From contig CAJLMA010000001.1 of the NCBI GenBank assembly GCA_905207705.1, forward strand, positions 372,001-436,000: a stretch of DNA of 64,000 nt, read 5' to 3'. Under the pieces are notes generated by a model. It worked only from the letters and a program-made list of their open reading frames with translations. It searched no databases and was not told the DNA's origin. The position numbers and the translations under genes are program-made. Source of the stretch: an uncultured Prevotellaceae bacterium (lineage in GTDB: Bacteria > Bacteroidota > Bacteroidia > Bacteroidales > Muribaculaceae). Below are positions 9,171-18,229 of the stretch, piece by piece (position 1 is the first letter of the stretch; the number at the start of each line of letters is the position of its first letter).

Positions 9171-9284
9171 CATAGTGCCATATCCAATTCAGTTCCATCA
9201 AATGTTTTCTATTAATGAAAATTACATGACAACTTTGGGCACAACTATACTTTACTAACACTACATAAATAAAAACTACTTTCT

Positions 9285-10160
9285 ATGAACAAATATTCAT
9301 TGACATTCATCTTGTCTCTATTGCTTTCCACATTTACCCTACAGTCGGCATCGCAACAATGGATGCGCTTCCATTGCCAAGAGGACACTATGAAAATTAA
9401 TAATCTGCTCAAAAAAGGGTTTGACAGCAATATCGAAGATGCCAATGAATTAATCACATTCTATGCCAATGAACTCCTCGGAACTCCTTATGTAGCCCAC
9501 ACGCTCGAAGGGGATGAAGAATTGCTCACAATCAACATTGACGAAACCGATTGCACCGTATTCATCGAGACATTGTATGCATTGGCTCGCACAACGTTGA
9601 ACGACAGGTATTCATGGCGTGATTTTGCCAACAACCTCGAATCAATAAGATATCGAAACGGCCACATGGACGGATATGCAAGCCGCCTGCATTACATAAG
9701 CGACTGGATTGTCGACAACACACATCGCGGAAACATCAAAGAAATCACATCCGAACTACCGGATGCAAGATATGAAATAAAAACACTCGACTACATGACC
9801 TCCCACCGCGACAGTTATCCCGCCCTGAGTGACAGCGCAACTTATGCCGAGCTCAAAAGCTTTGAAATCGGATACCGATTGCACCGATTCCCATATATCA
9901 AGAAAGAAAGTGTCGATTCCAAGAAGATAAAAGAAAAGCTGAAAACGGGCGACATCATTGCTCTCGTCTCAAAAACCGAAGGTCTCGACGTCACCCACAT
10001 GGCCATAATCGTTCAAGACGAGAAAGGAAAATTCCACATGCTGCATGCTTCGTCTACCGAAAAGAAGGTAGTGATCGAAAAAGACGACCTGAAAGAAACA
10101 CTGCGACGCAATCGCAATTGGACAGGAATCAGAATCATCCGTCTCAAAACCGGTTACTAA
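9285..10160 (+). CDS. DUF1460 secreted hydrolase (NlpC/P60-like amidase-like)
   Basis: 291 residues with an N-terminal signal peptide (about 1-23). The family belongs to the papain-like NlpC/P60 superfamily and is described as N-acetylmuramoyl-L-alanine amidase-like. The likely catalytic Cys90 sits in DETDCTVFIETL, and the likely histidine in DVTHMAIIV near residue 235, within the domain's LKTGDIIALVS...GKFHMLHASS core. It probably acts on cell-wall peptides in the periplasm. It stands alone between the tRNA-Leu unit and the mobile remnant. Confidence 0.8.
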   Translation: MNKYSLTFILSLLLSTFTLQSASQQWMRFHCQEDTMKINNLLKKGFDSNIEDANELITFYANELLGTPYVAHTLEGDEELLTINIDETDCTVFIETLYALARTTLNDRYSWRDFANNLESIRYRNGHMDGYASRLHYISDWIVDNTHRGNIKEITSELPDARYEIKTLDYMTSHRDSYPALSDSATYAELKSFEIGYRLHRFPYIKKESVDSKKIKEKLKTGDIIALVSKTEGLDVTHMAIIVQDEKGKFHMLHASSTEKKVVIEKDDLKETLRRNRNWTGIRIIRLKTGY

Positions 10161-10194
10161 TACATCGCCCACGAATCAATATACCGACCGCGCA

Positions 10195-10239
10195 ACTAAA
10201 ATGGAGTCGCTTCACATAATGTCACGGCCCTATTTTAGT
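10195..10239 (+). terminator. Weak terminator candidate after the DUF1460 gene
   Basis: ACTAAAATGG at 10195-10204 pairs imperfectly with CCCTATTTTAGT at 10228-10239 (one bulge, long loop). There is no good T-run afterwards, so it is only a candidate. It might instead be a recombinase-related dyad, since the integrase remnant begins 105 bp later. Confidence 0.3.
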
Positions 10240-10344
10240 ACCCTCACACCCACAGAAAAGATATATCTCATATAACTCAACTCTCCACAAAACCTCCATT
10301 ACATAGCCATATCTCAATAATTATAACAACAAAAACTAAAGAGA

Positions 10345-10824
10345 ATGGCATCAGTAAAAATAAAATTTCATCCTTCCTCCATTGCTGGCAAGAAAGGTCG
10401 CATCTACTACCAAATAATCCACAACCGCACAATTAGACAAATCGAAACAGGTTATAAGGTGTTTGAATGTGAATGGAATGGCAAGGCTTCAGCAATCAAA
10501 GTACCAGCTTGGATAAGCGATGAACGAAAAAACAGCTACAGACGATCGTAAATTATATCGAGTGGGATGTCAAGCGGCTAAAAGCCATTATCAACTTGTT
10601 TGGCAAAAAGAACAGACGCTATACAGTTGATGATATTATTGCAAAATTCAATAAACAGCCTGATGACTTATCCTTATTTCATTTCATGCAAAGCATCATA
10701 ATTCTGTTAAGAAAATTAAACAAAATCCGTACATCCGAAACTTACTCCGCCGCATTAAGCAGTTTTATGAAATTCCGTAATGGACAGGACATTATGCTTA
10801 GTGAAATTGACTGCAATACTGTAG
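10345..10824 (+). pseudogene. Tyrosine recombinase/integrase, frameshifted and truncated
   Basis: The first frame (10345-10551) encodes an Arm-DNA-binding domain typical of Bacteroidetes tyrosine integrases (KIKFHPSSIAGKKGRIYYQI). Coding then continues in another frame (IEWDVKRLKAIIN, FGKKNRRYTVDDIIAKF) as the SAM-like core-binding domain up to about 10824. Adding one A to the A6 run at 10527-10532 restores one continuous frame (ERKKQLQTIVNYIEW), so a 1-base deletion is the likely lesion. The catalytic domain with the R-H-R-Y residues is absent: the gene is cut at an IS30-family end. It is probably the relic of a transposon or phage that once occupied this locus. Confidence 0.85.
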
Positions 10825-11270
10825 AGTCCAACAGCAAGTGCAACATTACGAAAAATTCTTGAAGAAGCAATGCAAAGGTGTATCAAAGTTAATTTTTTCT
10901 CTGGGCCTTCGATTTAGTTTGTGCTGCACTCTCTTTATGAATGCATCCGTAATGTCATTGAAATCTGTCTTTTTAGGGATGTATTTCCGGATAAGTTTGT
11001 TGGCGTTTTCGATGGCTCCTTTCTGCCAGGCGGAGTATGAATCCGCAAAATAGACGATGACTTTGTTTCCCCCTTTGGGCGTCAATCCTTTCGTGATGTC
11101 TTGATGGGCGGCGAACTCGCACCCGTTGTCGGTAGTGTTGGTCTTGACTTGTTTGCGGTAAGGGAAAAGCAGGCGGACAACCTCCCCGGCCGTCGGAACC
11201 GCTTTGCGCCCCTGATTGAGCCTTTCCATTAGGATGAAGTTCGTGGAGCGCTCCGTGAGCGTGAGATAAC
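10825..11270 (-). mobile_element. IS30-family insertion sequence remnant
   Basis: The left boundary near 10825 is the distal end of the element. Read on the minus strand it gives a TTGCACTTGCTGTTGGA segment, which resembles IS30-family terminal repeats (recalled, not aligned). Only the 3' part of the transposase gene remains. The right boundary, about 11265-11270, is where similarity to the transposase stops, and no matching terminal repeat is seen there. The element interrupts the integrase relic, and a deletion has removed its other half. Confidence 0.7.
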
Positions 11271-11304
11271 GAAAATCTCGGCAATATAAAAATTGCTTGT
11301 ACAA
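10846..11304 (-). pseudogene. IS30-family transposase, C-terminal fragment
   Basis: The fragment carries the RNase H-like DDE core from TLTERSTNFILM onwards. The second acidic residue is in TTDNGCEF, the glutamate in GAIENANKLIRKYIPK, and the tail RPREKINFDTP is typical of IS30. The N-terminal helix-turn-helix and the first catalytic aspartate are missing, so it cannot be active. The first roughly 12 residues of the open frame come from flanking DNA. Confidence 0.85.
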
Positions 11305-11804
11305 GCTTTATACAAGTAACCTGTAAAACATATATTTTATATCATGAAATGCACTCATGACAAGCACCCGCCCTTAAACAAGGGTCTCAAATCATCTTAA
11401 ATTGGCCAATTAACACACATTTCCCGTGCCTTGATTAGCTTCTACTCATACTATTATTCAATTTCCTAAGGCAGCACAACTAATTTATTTTTCAAAGATT
11501 GCAAATTGCTGCACACAGATAAACACAGCATTTACAATTGAAAAACATATCACGTTATGTACATGACTTAACATTTACAAATGTACACTTAAAATCCATA
11601 CGGCAATAACTATTTTTACTCTATTAAGCATTTACCCCCCCCCCGTATTAAATTTTATTAACAATTTACATCTGTAATCTTGCCATTCATGACTTCATTT
11701 TCAATCATTCAAGAATTTCAATCCATATCTGTTGAGCAATCGCAACGTTCCTGCGACTTATTATAATTTAACAAAAGTTCACCTCGGCAAGTAGAATATT
11801 TTTT
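11305..11804. other. Non-coding stretch with a C10 tract
   Basis: About 500 bp without a credible gene between the IS30 remnant and maeB. It is AT-rich with a run of ten C at 11635-11644. No tRNA, CRISPR or coding remnant is recognisable; it may be scar DNA from the deletion that removed half of the IS and integrase. Confidence 0.6.
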
Positions 11805-11812
11805 TAATTTTG
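11805..11812 (+). promoter_or_regulatory. Candidate -7 box of maeB
   Basis: TAATTTTG, about 95 nt before the chosen ATG. No clear -33 element is present. Confidence 0.4.
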
Positions 11813-11907
11813 CAGTAGCAAATACGGTACAAAAACGTTGTATTTCACAACAATCTTTAACCTGATTGAATTTATTTTTAACAAATAATTATTTTTGTTG
11901 TATTTAT

Positions 11908-14211
11908 ATGTCATCTAAAGTAACTAAAGAAATGGCGCTGGATTACCACAAAAACGGGAAACCGGGAAAAATTGAGGTTGTCCCCACGGTGCCATACTCA
12001 TCACAATCTGATTTATCATTGGCCTATTCGCCCGGCGTTGCTTATCCGTGTTTGGAAATCAAAGAACGCCCTCAAGACGCCTATGAATACACGAGCAAGG
12101 GAAATCTCGTGGCTGTAATTTCAAACGGTACAGCGGTACTTGGATTAGGTGATATAGGTGCTCTCGCCGGAAAGCCCGTAATGGAAGGTAAAGCACTGCT
12201 ATTTAAAATTTTCGGAGGCCTCGACTGCTTCGACATCGAAGTAAACGAGAAAGACCCCGAGAAATTCATTGAAGTAGTAAAAGCAATAGCCCCCACATTT
12301 GGCGGTATTAATCTGGAAGACATCAAGGCTCCCGAATGCTTTGAAATTGAAAGAAGGCTGAAAGAAGAATGCAACATTCCGGTAATGCATGACGACCAGC
12401 ATGGAACAGCAATAATCTCGGCCGCCGGATTGCTTAACGCGCTCGAAATTCAAGGGAAAAAAATCGACGAAATAAAGCTTGTGGTCAACGGAGCAGGCGC
12501 CGCTGCCGTGTCTTGCACTCGCCTTTACATCGCACTCGGAGTAAAGAAAGAGAATGTGGTAATGTGCGACAGCAAAGGCGTGCTTAACAAAAAGCGCACT
12601 AACCTCAACCCTCAAAAACAAGAATTTGTAACCGACCGCGACATCGACACTCTTGCCGACGCAATGAAAGGTGCCGACGTATTCTTAGGGTTGTCAGTAA
12701 AAGATGTTGTAACCACCGAAATGGTACAATCAATGGCTCCCAATCCGATAGTATTCGCGCTTGCCAACCCCGACCCTGAAATATCTTATGAAAAGGCCAT
12801 TTCAGCACGCGAAGACATTATTTTTGCAACAGGACGCTCGGATTATCCCAACCAGATAAACAACGTGCTCGGATTCCCTTACATATTCCGTGGAGCACTC
12901 GACTGTGGCGCAACCTCCATAAACGAGGCTATGAAACATGCCGCAGCCAAGGCCATAGCCGACCTTGCAAAACTGCCTGTGCCATCGGTAGTGAATGCTG
13001 CCTATAACATGACAGGGCTCAAATTTGGCAAAGAATACATCCTGCCAAAGGCTCTCGACCCTCGCCTCATCACGACTGTTTCTCCAGCAGTCGCTCGTGC
13101 AGCAATGGAATCGGGCGTAGCTACAAGGCCAATCACCGACTGGGACGCATACAACAGCAAGCTGAAGAGTCTCATGGGATTTGACAACAAACTCATGAAA
13201 CGCCTCACCGAACAGGCAAAGACTATGCCTAAACGCGTGGTATTTGCCGAAGCCAACACCGACAACATGTTGCAAGCAGCAGTTACCGCCCGTAACGAAG
13301 GCATTTGCATTCCTATTCTGCTCGGAAATGAAGAAATGATAGCCAAACGTGCCAACAAGCTCGGAATCAACATCGACGGCATTGAAATCGTCAACCTGCG
13401 TCATGACCGTGAAGCTGAAAGGAGGAAACGATTTGCATACATCCTCACAGAAAAAAGGCAAAGAGAGGGCTTAACCCTGCCCGAAGCTCTTGAAAACATG
13501 TTCGACAGGAACTACTTCGGCATGATGATGGTTGAAACAGGTGAAGCCGACGCATTAATAACAGGCTCATACCCCGGAAACCGTCGCAAGATAGCCGAGA
13601 TAGCAAAAGATGTCATAGGCATACGTCCAAGCTACAAGCACTTTGCGTCAATGCACATCATGAATACCAAACGTGGCACATACTTCATTGCCGACACATC
13701 AATAAATCACGACAACGATACCGACACACTCGTAGACATAGCACGCCTTGCTCGTTCGGCAGTGGAATACTTTGCTTATGAGCCTGTAATGGCCATGCTG
13801 TCCTACAGCAACTTCGGTGCATGCAAAGAACATGGTCCGAGCGAAGTTCATGAAGCAATTGAAATATTACATGAAAAATATCCCGACTTGCTGATTGATG
13901 GTGAAATGCAAGTCCACTTTGCATTGAACAAGGAATTGCGCGACAAGCACTTCCCATTCAACCGCTTACGCGGAAAAGACGTAAACACGCTTGTATTCCC
14001 CAATTTGAGCGCAGCCAACACCGTGTACAGAACTTTGCTCGAAATGGGCGTAGCCGAAGTTATAGGCCCTATTCAAATAGGATTGAACAAACCTATACAC
14101 ATGACTACAATTGATGCTTCAGTAAGGGACATTGTCAATCTGACTACAATTGCCGTCATCGATGCTGCCACTTACGAAAAAATGGGTTCAAGCGCGTCAA
14201 ACGACAAATAA
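11908..14211 (+). CDS. maeB: NADP-dependent malic enzyme with C-terminal phosphotransacetylase-like domain
   Basis: Converts malate to pyruvate, CO2 and NADPH. The 767-residue protein has the fused MaeB architecture. An N-terminal malic domain (SDLSLAYSPGVAYPC, HDDQHGTAI) spans about residues 1-160, an NAD(P)-binding domain (VVNGAGAAAVSC, FALANPDPE) about 160-410, and a PTA-like domain about 420-750 (TGSYPGNRR, NFGACKEHGPSEVHEA). The PTA-like part usually binds acetyl-CoA as a regulator rather than acting as an enzyme. An open frame starts at 11866, but those 14 residues are non-conserved; MSSKVTKEMALDYH at 11908 is the family start. Confidence 0.93.
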   Translation: MSSKVTKEMALDYHKNGKPGKIEVVPTVPYSSQSDLSLAYSPGVAYPCLEIKERPQDAYEYTSKGNLVAVISNGTAVLGLGDIGALAGKPVMEGKALLFKIFGGLDCFDIEVNEKDPEKFIEVVKAIAPTFGGINLEDIKAPECFEIERRLKEECNIPVMHDDQHGTAIISAAGLLNALEIQGKKIDEIKLVVNGAGAAAVSCTRLYIALGVKKENVVMCDSKGVLNKKRTNLNPQKQEFVTDRDIDTLADAMKGADVFLGLSVKDVVTTEMVQSMAPNPIVFALANPDPEISYEKAISAREDIIFATGRSDYPNQINNVLGFPYIFRGALDCGATSINEAMKHAAAKAIADLAKLPVPSVVNAAYNMTGLKFGKEYILPKALDPRLITTVSPAVARAAMESGVATRPITDWDAYNSKLKSLMGFDNKLMKRLTEQAKTMPKRVVFAEANTDNMLQAAVTARNEGICIPILLGNEEMIAKRANKLGINIDGIEIVNLRHDREAERRKRFAYILTEKRQREGLTLPEALENMFDRNYFGMMMVETGEADALITGSYPGNRRKIAEIAKDVIGIRPSYKHFASMHIMNTKRGTYFIADTSINHDNDTDTLVDIARLARSAVEYFAYEPVMAMLSYSNFGACKEHGPSEVHEAIEILHEKYPDLLIDGEMQVHFALNKELRDKHFPFNRLRGKDVNTLVFPNLSAANTVYRTLLEMGVAEVIGPIQIGLNKPIHMTTIDASVRDIVNLTTIAVIDAATYEKMGSSASNDK

Positions 14212-14254
14212 CATTGACATCTAAGGCATAATAGTCGCCTTGACATAAAAAGCA

Positions 14255-14289
14255 AGACATGCGAAATCATAAACGATTTTCGCATGTCT
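14255..14289 (+). terminator. maeB terminator
   Basis: AGACATGCGAAATC pairs with GATTTTCGCATGTCT (one bulged base) around an ATAAAC loop and is followed by a T-rich stretch. It begins about 45 nt after the maeB stop. Confidence 0.75.
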
Positions 14290-14411
14290 TTATTTATTCA
14301 GCAAAGGACAAGACATCTAAATGAAATATATTTCCAAGAGTTTGATTATCAATATTTTAAAATTATACCAAAATATTTTACATTCATAGCGTCATTATAA
14401 CACTATAATAC

Positions 14412-14442
14412 TTGCAAATTATAAAAACTTATTATATATTTG
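14412..14442 (+). promoter_or_regulatory. Promoter of the candidate small RNA
   Basis: TTG at 14412-14414, exactly 20 nt, then TATATTTG at 14435-14442. This is a full consensus match, but no protein-coding gene follows on this strand before maeB's convergent neighbours. The predicted start is about 14446-14449. Confidence 0.65.
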
Positions 14443-14445
14443 CGA

Positions 14446-14710
14446 TGAGTTAGTGTCATAGCGACACTAAGGCGGCATGAGGGTCTCATTATAGTGCTAA
14501 CTCTGTGCATACCAACTGGACATTAATTTCCACATGACCCGTTCAAGTATTGCATGCGGCATGTATGCCACAATTATACGCAACAAAGAAAAATCTACGA
14601 TTTAAAGTTTCATTTATTAACCATTTTACACAAGACTCACAACATTGTCCTTTTACTGTACATGAAAAGCAAATGTCCTGCTACGCGATTGCAGCAGGAC
14701 ATTATTTTTA
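14446..14710 (+). ncRNA. Candidate structured small RNA, about 260 nt
   Basis: The region lies between a consensus promoter and an intrinsic terminator hairpin and has no credible reading frame. Its 5' end can fold in two exclusive ways. GAGTTAG (14447-14453) can pair with CTAACTC (14497-14503) as a closing stem. Alternatively TTAGTGTC (14450-14457) pairs with GACACTAA (14463-14470). A second hairpin, ATGAG/CTCAT (14477-14489), fits within either. I do not recognise the family; 6S RNA or a Bacteroidales-specific RNA are possibilities. Expression is inferred only from the signals. Confidence 0.5.
14673..14702. terminator. Bidirectional terminator hairpin
   Basis: ATGTCCTGCT and AGCAGGACAT form a perfect 10-bp stem around a 10-nt loop. 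A TATTTTTA tract follows on the plus strand. It would end the candidate small RNA, and on the minus strand it lies 17 nt after the small membrane protein gene. Confidence 0.7.
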
Positions 14711-14719
14711 TGTACTTCT

Positions 14720-14932
14720 TTATAAAGTAGCTACTAATTCAACTATCACAAATGCTATTACCAACGACAATCCTACAAGCACTTGGCCGGCTTTGAAATG
14801 ATTGTCCATCAAGTACAACGCCAATTCATGACGCGGCAACTTTTCTGGTTTCTTGGTAGCGCACTTGTTCTCAAGCTCTACTGCTTCTTTCTTCATGCTT
14901 TCAATCAAAGCATCTTCTTCTTCAGTAATCAT
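14720..14932 (-). CDS. Small membrane protein of unknown function
   Basis: 70 residues with an acidic/helical N-terminal half (EEEDALIESMKKEAVELENK), a PEKLPRHELALYLMDNHFKAG middle, and one C-terminal hydrophobic helix (about residues 50-69). This tail-anchored layout with well-behaved composition suggests a real gene. It lies 78 bp downstream of alaS on the same strand and ends just before a terminator. No function is recognised. Confidence 0.6.
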   Translation of the reverse strand: MITEEEDALIESMKKEAVELENKCATKKPEKLPRHELALYLMDNHFKAGQVLVGLSLVIAFVIVELVATL

Positions 14933-15010
14933 ATATATGCAGATTTTTAATTCTTTCTATGACAAAAATAATCAATTAGCATCAAAACTCAAACGATGCC
15001 CGACAAAAAC

Positions 15011-17635
15011 TCACTGTTTTACATTCAACAATTCAAGCATCTTGTCGAGTGCAGCCGACAAGCCGTCAACATTCTTTCCACCTGCTTGCGCAAAGTGTGG
15101 TTGACCGCCACCACCGCCCTTTATCAACTTGGCAGCTTCGCGCACAACGGTAGAAGCATTAAGGCCATCTTTCACGAGGTTGTCGCTCAACATTACAGTA
15201 AGCATTGGTTTTCCGACTTCGTGAGTAGCCGCAACAAACATCAAGTCGTTCGGATATTCGGCCTTTAAAGCAAAAGCAACACCCTTCACCACTTCGGCAA
15301 TCCTTGGACCGTAACAAGTCACAACGGTTACTCCGTGCACCACTGTTGCCGACTCAAGCAAGGATTTCTTAAGATTGGATATACGCTCATGCAAGAACTC
15401 GTCGGCCTGCTTACGCAATCCTGCATTCTCGGCCAATGACTTTTGCAAAGCCGACACCACGTTAGGAGCATTGTTCAACAACACACTGATCTGCTTCATC
15501 GTATCAGCAGCTTCATATATGGCCTTTTCAACACTTGCCCCGGTTATAGCCTCGATGCGACGAACTCCGGCAGCAATACTGCTTTCCGAAACAATCTTTA
15601 TCATTCCTATGTTACCGGTATTCTTGACATGAGTACCACCGCACAATTCTACAGAGTCGCCATACTTGATAACACGCACCGAATCGCCATACTTCTCACC
15701 AAACAATGCCATGGCTCCCATCGACTTTGCTTCATTGATAGGAATATTGCGGAATTCACAACGTTCTGTTGCAGACCTTACCATCTTGTTGGCAAGCGAT
15801 TCTACTTTGCGTATTTCTTCTTCGGTCATTTTTTGGAAATGAGAGAAATCAAAACGCAAGATGTCGGCACTCACATAAGAACCTTTTTGCTCCACATGGG
15901 TTCCGAGCACTGTGCGCAATGCCTGATGCAATAAGTGAGTTGCCGTGTGATTGCAACTTACTGCCATTCGATTCTCCTTGTCTATGCGAGCCAAGAATGT
16001 TGCAGTCACGTCGACAGGCAATTTCTTTGTTATATGTATAGGCAAGTTGTTTTCGCGCTTTGTATCGACTACTTCAACAATATCGTCACCGGCGACAAGC
16101 TGTCCGATATCACCTACCTGACCGCCCATCTCGGCGTAGAACGGTGTGCGTGCGAGAACTATCTGATAAAATTCATAATTTTTCTGTTTTACCTTACGGT
16201 AGCGCAATATCTCGGTTTCAATTTCATCGACATCATATCCCACAAATTCAGTTTCTCCTTCGCGTAGAACGACCCAGTCAGTCGTTTCCACTGCAGCTGC
16301 GTTGCGTGCACGCTGTTTCTGCTTTTCCATCTCGACATTGAATTCATCGATGTCAACAGTCAACCCGTTCTCTTTTAAGATAAGTTCGGTAAGGTCGAGA
16401 GGGAAACCATAAGTGTCATACATCACAAACGCATCCTTGCCACTTATTTCTGTATTGCCGCTGTTTTTCGCATCTGCAATTACTTTCTCAATCAATTTCA
16501 TGCCAGTTTCAAGAGTGCGCAAGAATGCTTCTTCTTCTTCCTTGATCACACGCTTTATCAACTCACTTTGTGATACAAGCTCGGGATAGGCATCGCCCAT
16601 TGATTCTATCAATGTATCGACAAGCTGATACATGAACGCATGTTTCAAGTTAAGGAACGTGTAACCATATCGCACGGCACGGCGCAAGATGCGGCGTATG
16701 ACATATCCGGCCTTGGCATTTGAAGGAAGCTGGGAATCGGCAATGGAGAACGCGATGGTTCTTATGTGGTCGGCAATTACTCGCATTGCCACATCCACTT
16801 TTGCATCCTTTCCATACTCGACCCCGGCAATCTCCCCTACTTTCTTTATCAGAGGCTGAAACACGTCGGTATCATAATTCGAGTGTTTGCCTTGAAGAGC
16901 CATGCAAAGTCGCTCAAATCCCATTCCCGTGTCGATGACTTTTGCCGGGAGCGGTTCAAGAGAACCATCGGCTTTGCGGTTATACTGCATGAACACGAGA
17001 TTCCATATTTCGATTACTTGCGGATTGCTCTTATTGACGAGTTCCACACCGGGAACAGCCTTACGCTCTTCATCATCTCGCAAGTCCATATGTATTTCGG
17101 AGCATGGACCGCATGGACCGGTATCGCCCATCTCCCAGAAATTATCATGACGGTTTCCGTTGATTATATGGTCTTCAGGCAGATGTTGCGCCCAGTAAGA
17201 CGCAGCTTCGTTGTCCCTTTCAAGCCCTTCGGGCTCATAGCCTTCAAACACCGTGGCATACAATCTTGACGGATCGAGTTTTAACACATCTACAAGATAT
17301 TCCCATGCCCAGTCAATAGCTTCTTTCTTGAAATAATCGCCGAACGACCAATTGCCAAGCATCTCAAACATTGTGTGGTGATAAGTGTCAAGACCCACTT
17401 CTTCAAGGTCGTTGTGCTTTCCGCTCACGCGCAGGCACTTTTGCGAATCGGCCGCCCTCTTGAACTTTGGAGTAACATTTCCCAATATTATATCTTTAAA
17501 CTGGTTCATACCGGCATTGGTAAACATCAATGTCGGATCATCCTTTATAACCATTGGAGCCGACGGCACTATGGTATGACCTTTGCTACGGAAAAAATCT
17601 TTGAAAGATTCTCTCACTTCTCTTGCTGTAAGCAT
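15011..17635 (-). CDS. alaS: Alanine--tRNA ligase
   Basis: Charges tRNA-Ala and edits mischarged serine or glycine. Full-length at 874 residues. The class II catalytic core opens with the SKGHTIVPSAPM block and motif 2-like FTNAGMNQFKD. The editing domain has the zinc/active-site motifs HTATHLLH and CGGTHVKNTG, and the C-terminal DHHA1-like domain ends in KGGGGGQPHFAQAGG. The start at 17635 (MLTAREVRESF) agrees with the family. A TAATTTTG box at 17698-17691 would give a leader of about 55 nt. Confidence 0.97.
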   Translation of the reverse strand: MLTAREVRESFKDFFRSKGHTIVPSAPMVIKDDPTLMFTNAGMNQFKDIILGNVTPKFKRAADSQKCLRVSGKHNDLEEVGLDTYHHTMFEMLGNWSFGDYFKKEAIDWAWEYLVDVLKLDPSRLYATVFEGYEPEGLERDNEAASYWAQHLPEDHIINGNRHDNFWEMGDTGPCGPCSEIHMDLRDDEERKAVPGVELVNKSNPQVIEIWNLVFMQYNRKADGSLEPLPAKVIDTGMGFERLCMALQGKHSNYDTDVFQPLIKKVGEIAGVEYGKDAKVDVAMRVIADHIRTIAFSIADSQLPSNAKAGYVIRRILRRAVRYGYTFLNLKHAFMYQLVDTLIESMGDAYPELVSQSELIKRVIKEEEEAFLRTLETGMKLIEKVIADAKNSGNTEISGKDAFVMYDTYGFPLDLTELILKENGLTVDIDEFNVEMEKQKQRARNAAAVETTDWVVLREGETEFVGYDVDEIETEILRYRKVKQKNYEFYQIVLARTPFYAEMGGQVGDIGQLVAGDDIVEVVDTKRENNLPIHITKKLPVDVTATFLARIDKENRMAVSCNHTATHLLHQALRTVLGTHVEQKGSYVSADILRFDFSHFQKMTEEEIRKVESLANKMVRSATERCEFRNIPINEAKSMGAMALFGEKYGDSVRVIKYGDSVELCGGTHVKNTGNIGMIKIVSESSIAAGVRRIEAITGASVEKAIYEAADTMKQISVLLNNAPNVVSALQKSLAENAGLRKQADEFLHERISNLKKSLLESATVVHGVTVVTCYGPRIAEVVKGVAFALKAEYPNDLMFVAATHEVGKPMLTVMLSDNLVKDGLNASTVVREAAKLIKGGGGGQPHFAQAGGKNVDGLSAALDKMLELLNVKQ

Positions 17636-17690
17636 AATCTCTTGTATATATATGTTTGTTACTTATCTATTGTATATCAAAAACAACTCG

Positions 17691-17698
17691 CAAAATTA
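17691..17698 (-). promoter_or_regulatory. Candidate -7 box of alaS
   Basis: TAATTTTG on the minus strand; a TTG lies 23 nt upstream, slightly longer than the usual spacing. Divergent from the merR box at 17760. Confidence 0.5.
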
Positions 17699-17759
17699 GC
17701 AAAAATCCATATAAAATAAAACGACAAGCTGCCAAAGAGCCTAAACCGTCAAAATTTCG

Positions 17760-17767
17760 TACATTTG
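17760..17767 (+). promoter_or_regulatory. Candidate -7 box of the merR gene
   Basis: TACATTTG with no clear -33 element; about 60 nt before the ATG at 17827. Confidence 0.45.
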
Positions 17768-17826
17768 CATTTGAATATTTCACTGCATTCACCCAACCTG
17801 TGTAGCACAAACCGTATCCATGCGTC

Positions 17827-18168
17827 ATGAACAACAATCTGGATAAAAAATATTATAAAATAGGCGAAGTATCCGAGTTATTGAAGATACCATTGTCCAC
17901 TCTGCGCTTTTGGGAATCGGAATTCAGCATCATTAAGCCCAAGCGCAATGACAAAAACACTCGATTCTACACCCCGGCCGACATTGAGACAATAAGGCTC
18001 GTTTATTATCTCGTAAAAGAAAAGGGCATGAAACTCGATGCAGCACAGGCAGAATTAAAGCGCAATCGCGAGAATGTGTCAAAACGCGTGGAAGTAATCG
18101 ACCGTTTAAAGTGCATCAGGGAGGAAATACTAAAAATGAAAAATGCCATAGACTCAATAAAGTTATAA
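17827..18168 (+). CDS. MerR-family transcriptional regulator (short)
   Basis: 113 residues. The winged helix-turn-helix (YYKIGEVSELLKIPLSTLRFWESEF, read in two parts, about residues 8-32) and wing (NTRFYTPADIETI) are clear. A dimerising helix follows (about residues 55-110). There is no ligand-binding extension and no Cys pattern, so no metal or redox ligand can be assigned. Many Bacteroidetes carry one such short MerR protein near housekeeping genes. It lies 61 bp before an ATP-grasp-like gene on the same strand and may regulate itself or that gene. Confidence 0.88.
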   Translation: MNNNLDKKYYKIGEVSELLKIPLSTLRFWESEFSIIKPKRNDKNTRFYTPADIETIRLVYYLVKEKGMKLDAAQAELKRNRENVSKRVEVIDRLKCIREEILKMKNAIDSIKL

Positions 18169-18229
18169 CGGCACACACCAAAACCATTCTTCAATTATTG
18201 ACAAAACATATAAATCTTGGCGCGGGGAA

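Noticed and set aside
12802..13461. Open frame of 219 codons on the minus strand
   Set aside because: It lies wholly antisense within maeB, whose domains are intact; the translation has no recognisable family.
14550..14801. Plus-strand open frame of 83 codons between maeB and alaS
   Set aside because: It crosses the terminator hairpin at 14673-14702 and the antisense small membrane protein gene, and its composition is not protein-like.
17636..17690. T-box or other amino-acid riboswitch upstream of alaS
   Set aside because: The leader is only about 55 nt and lacks stem I and T-box-like sequences.
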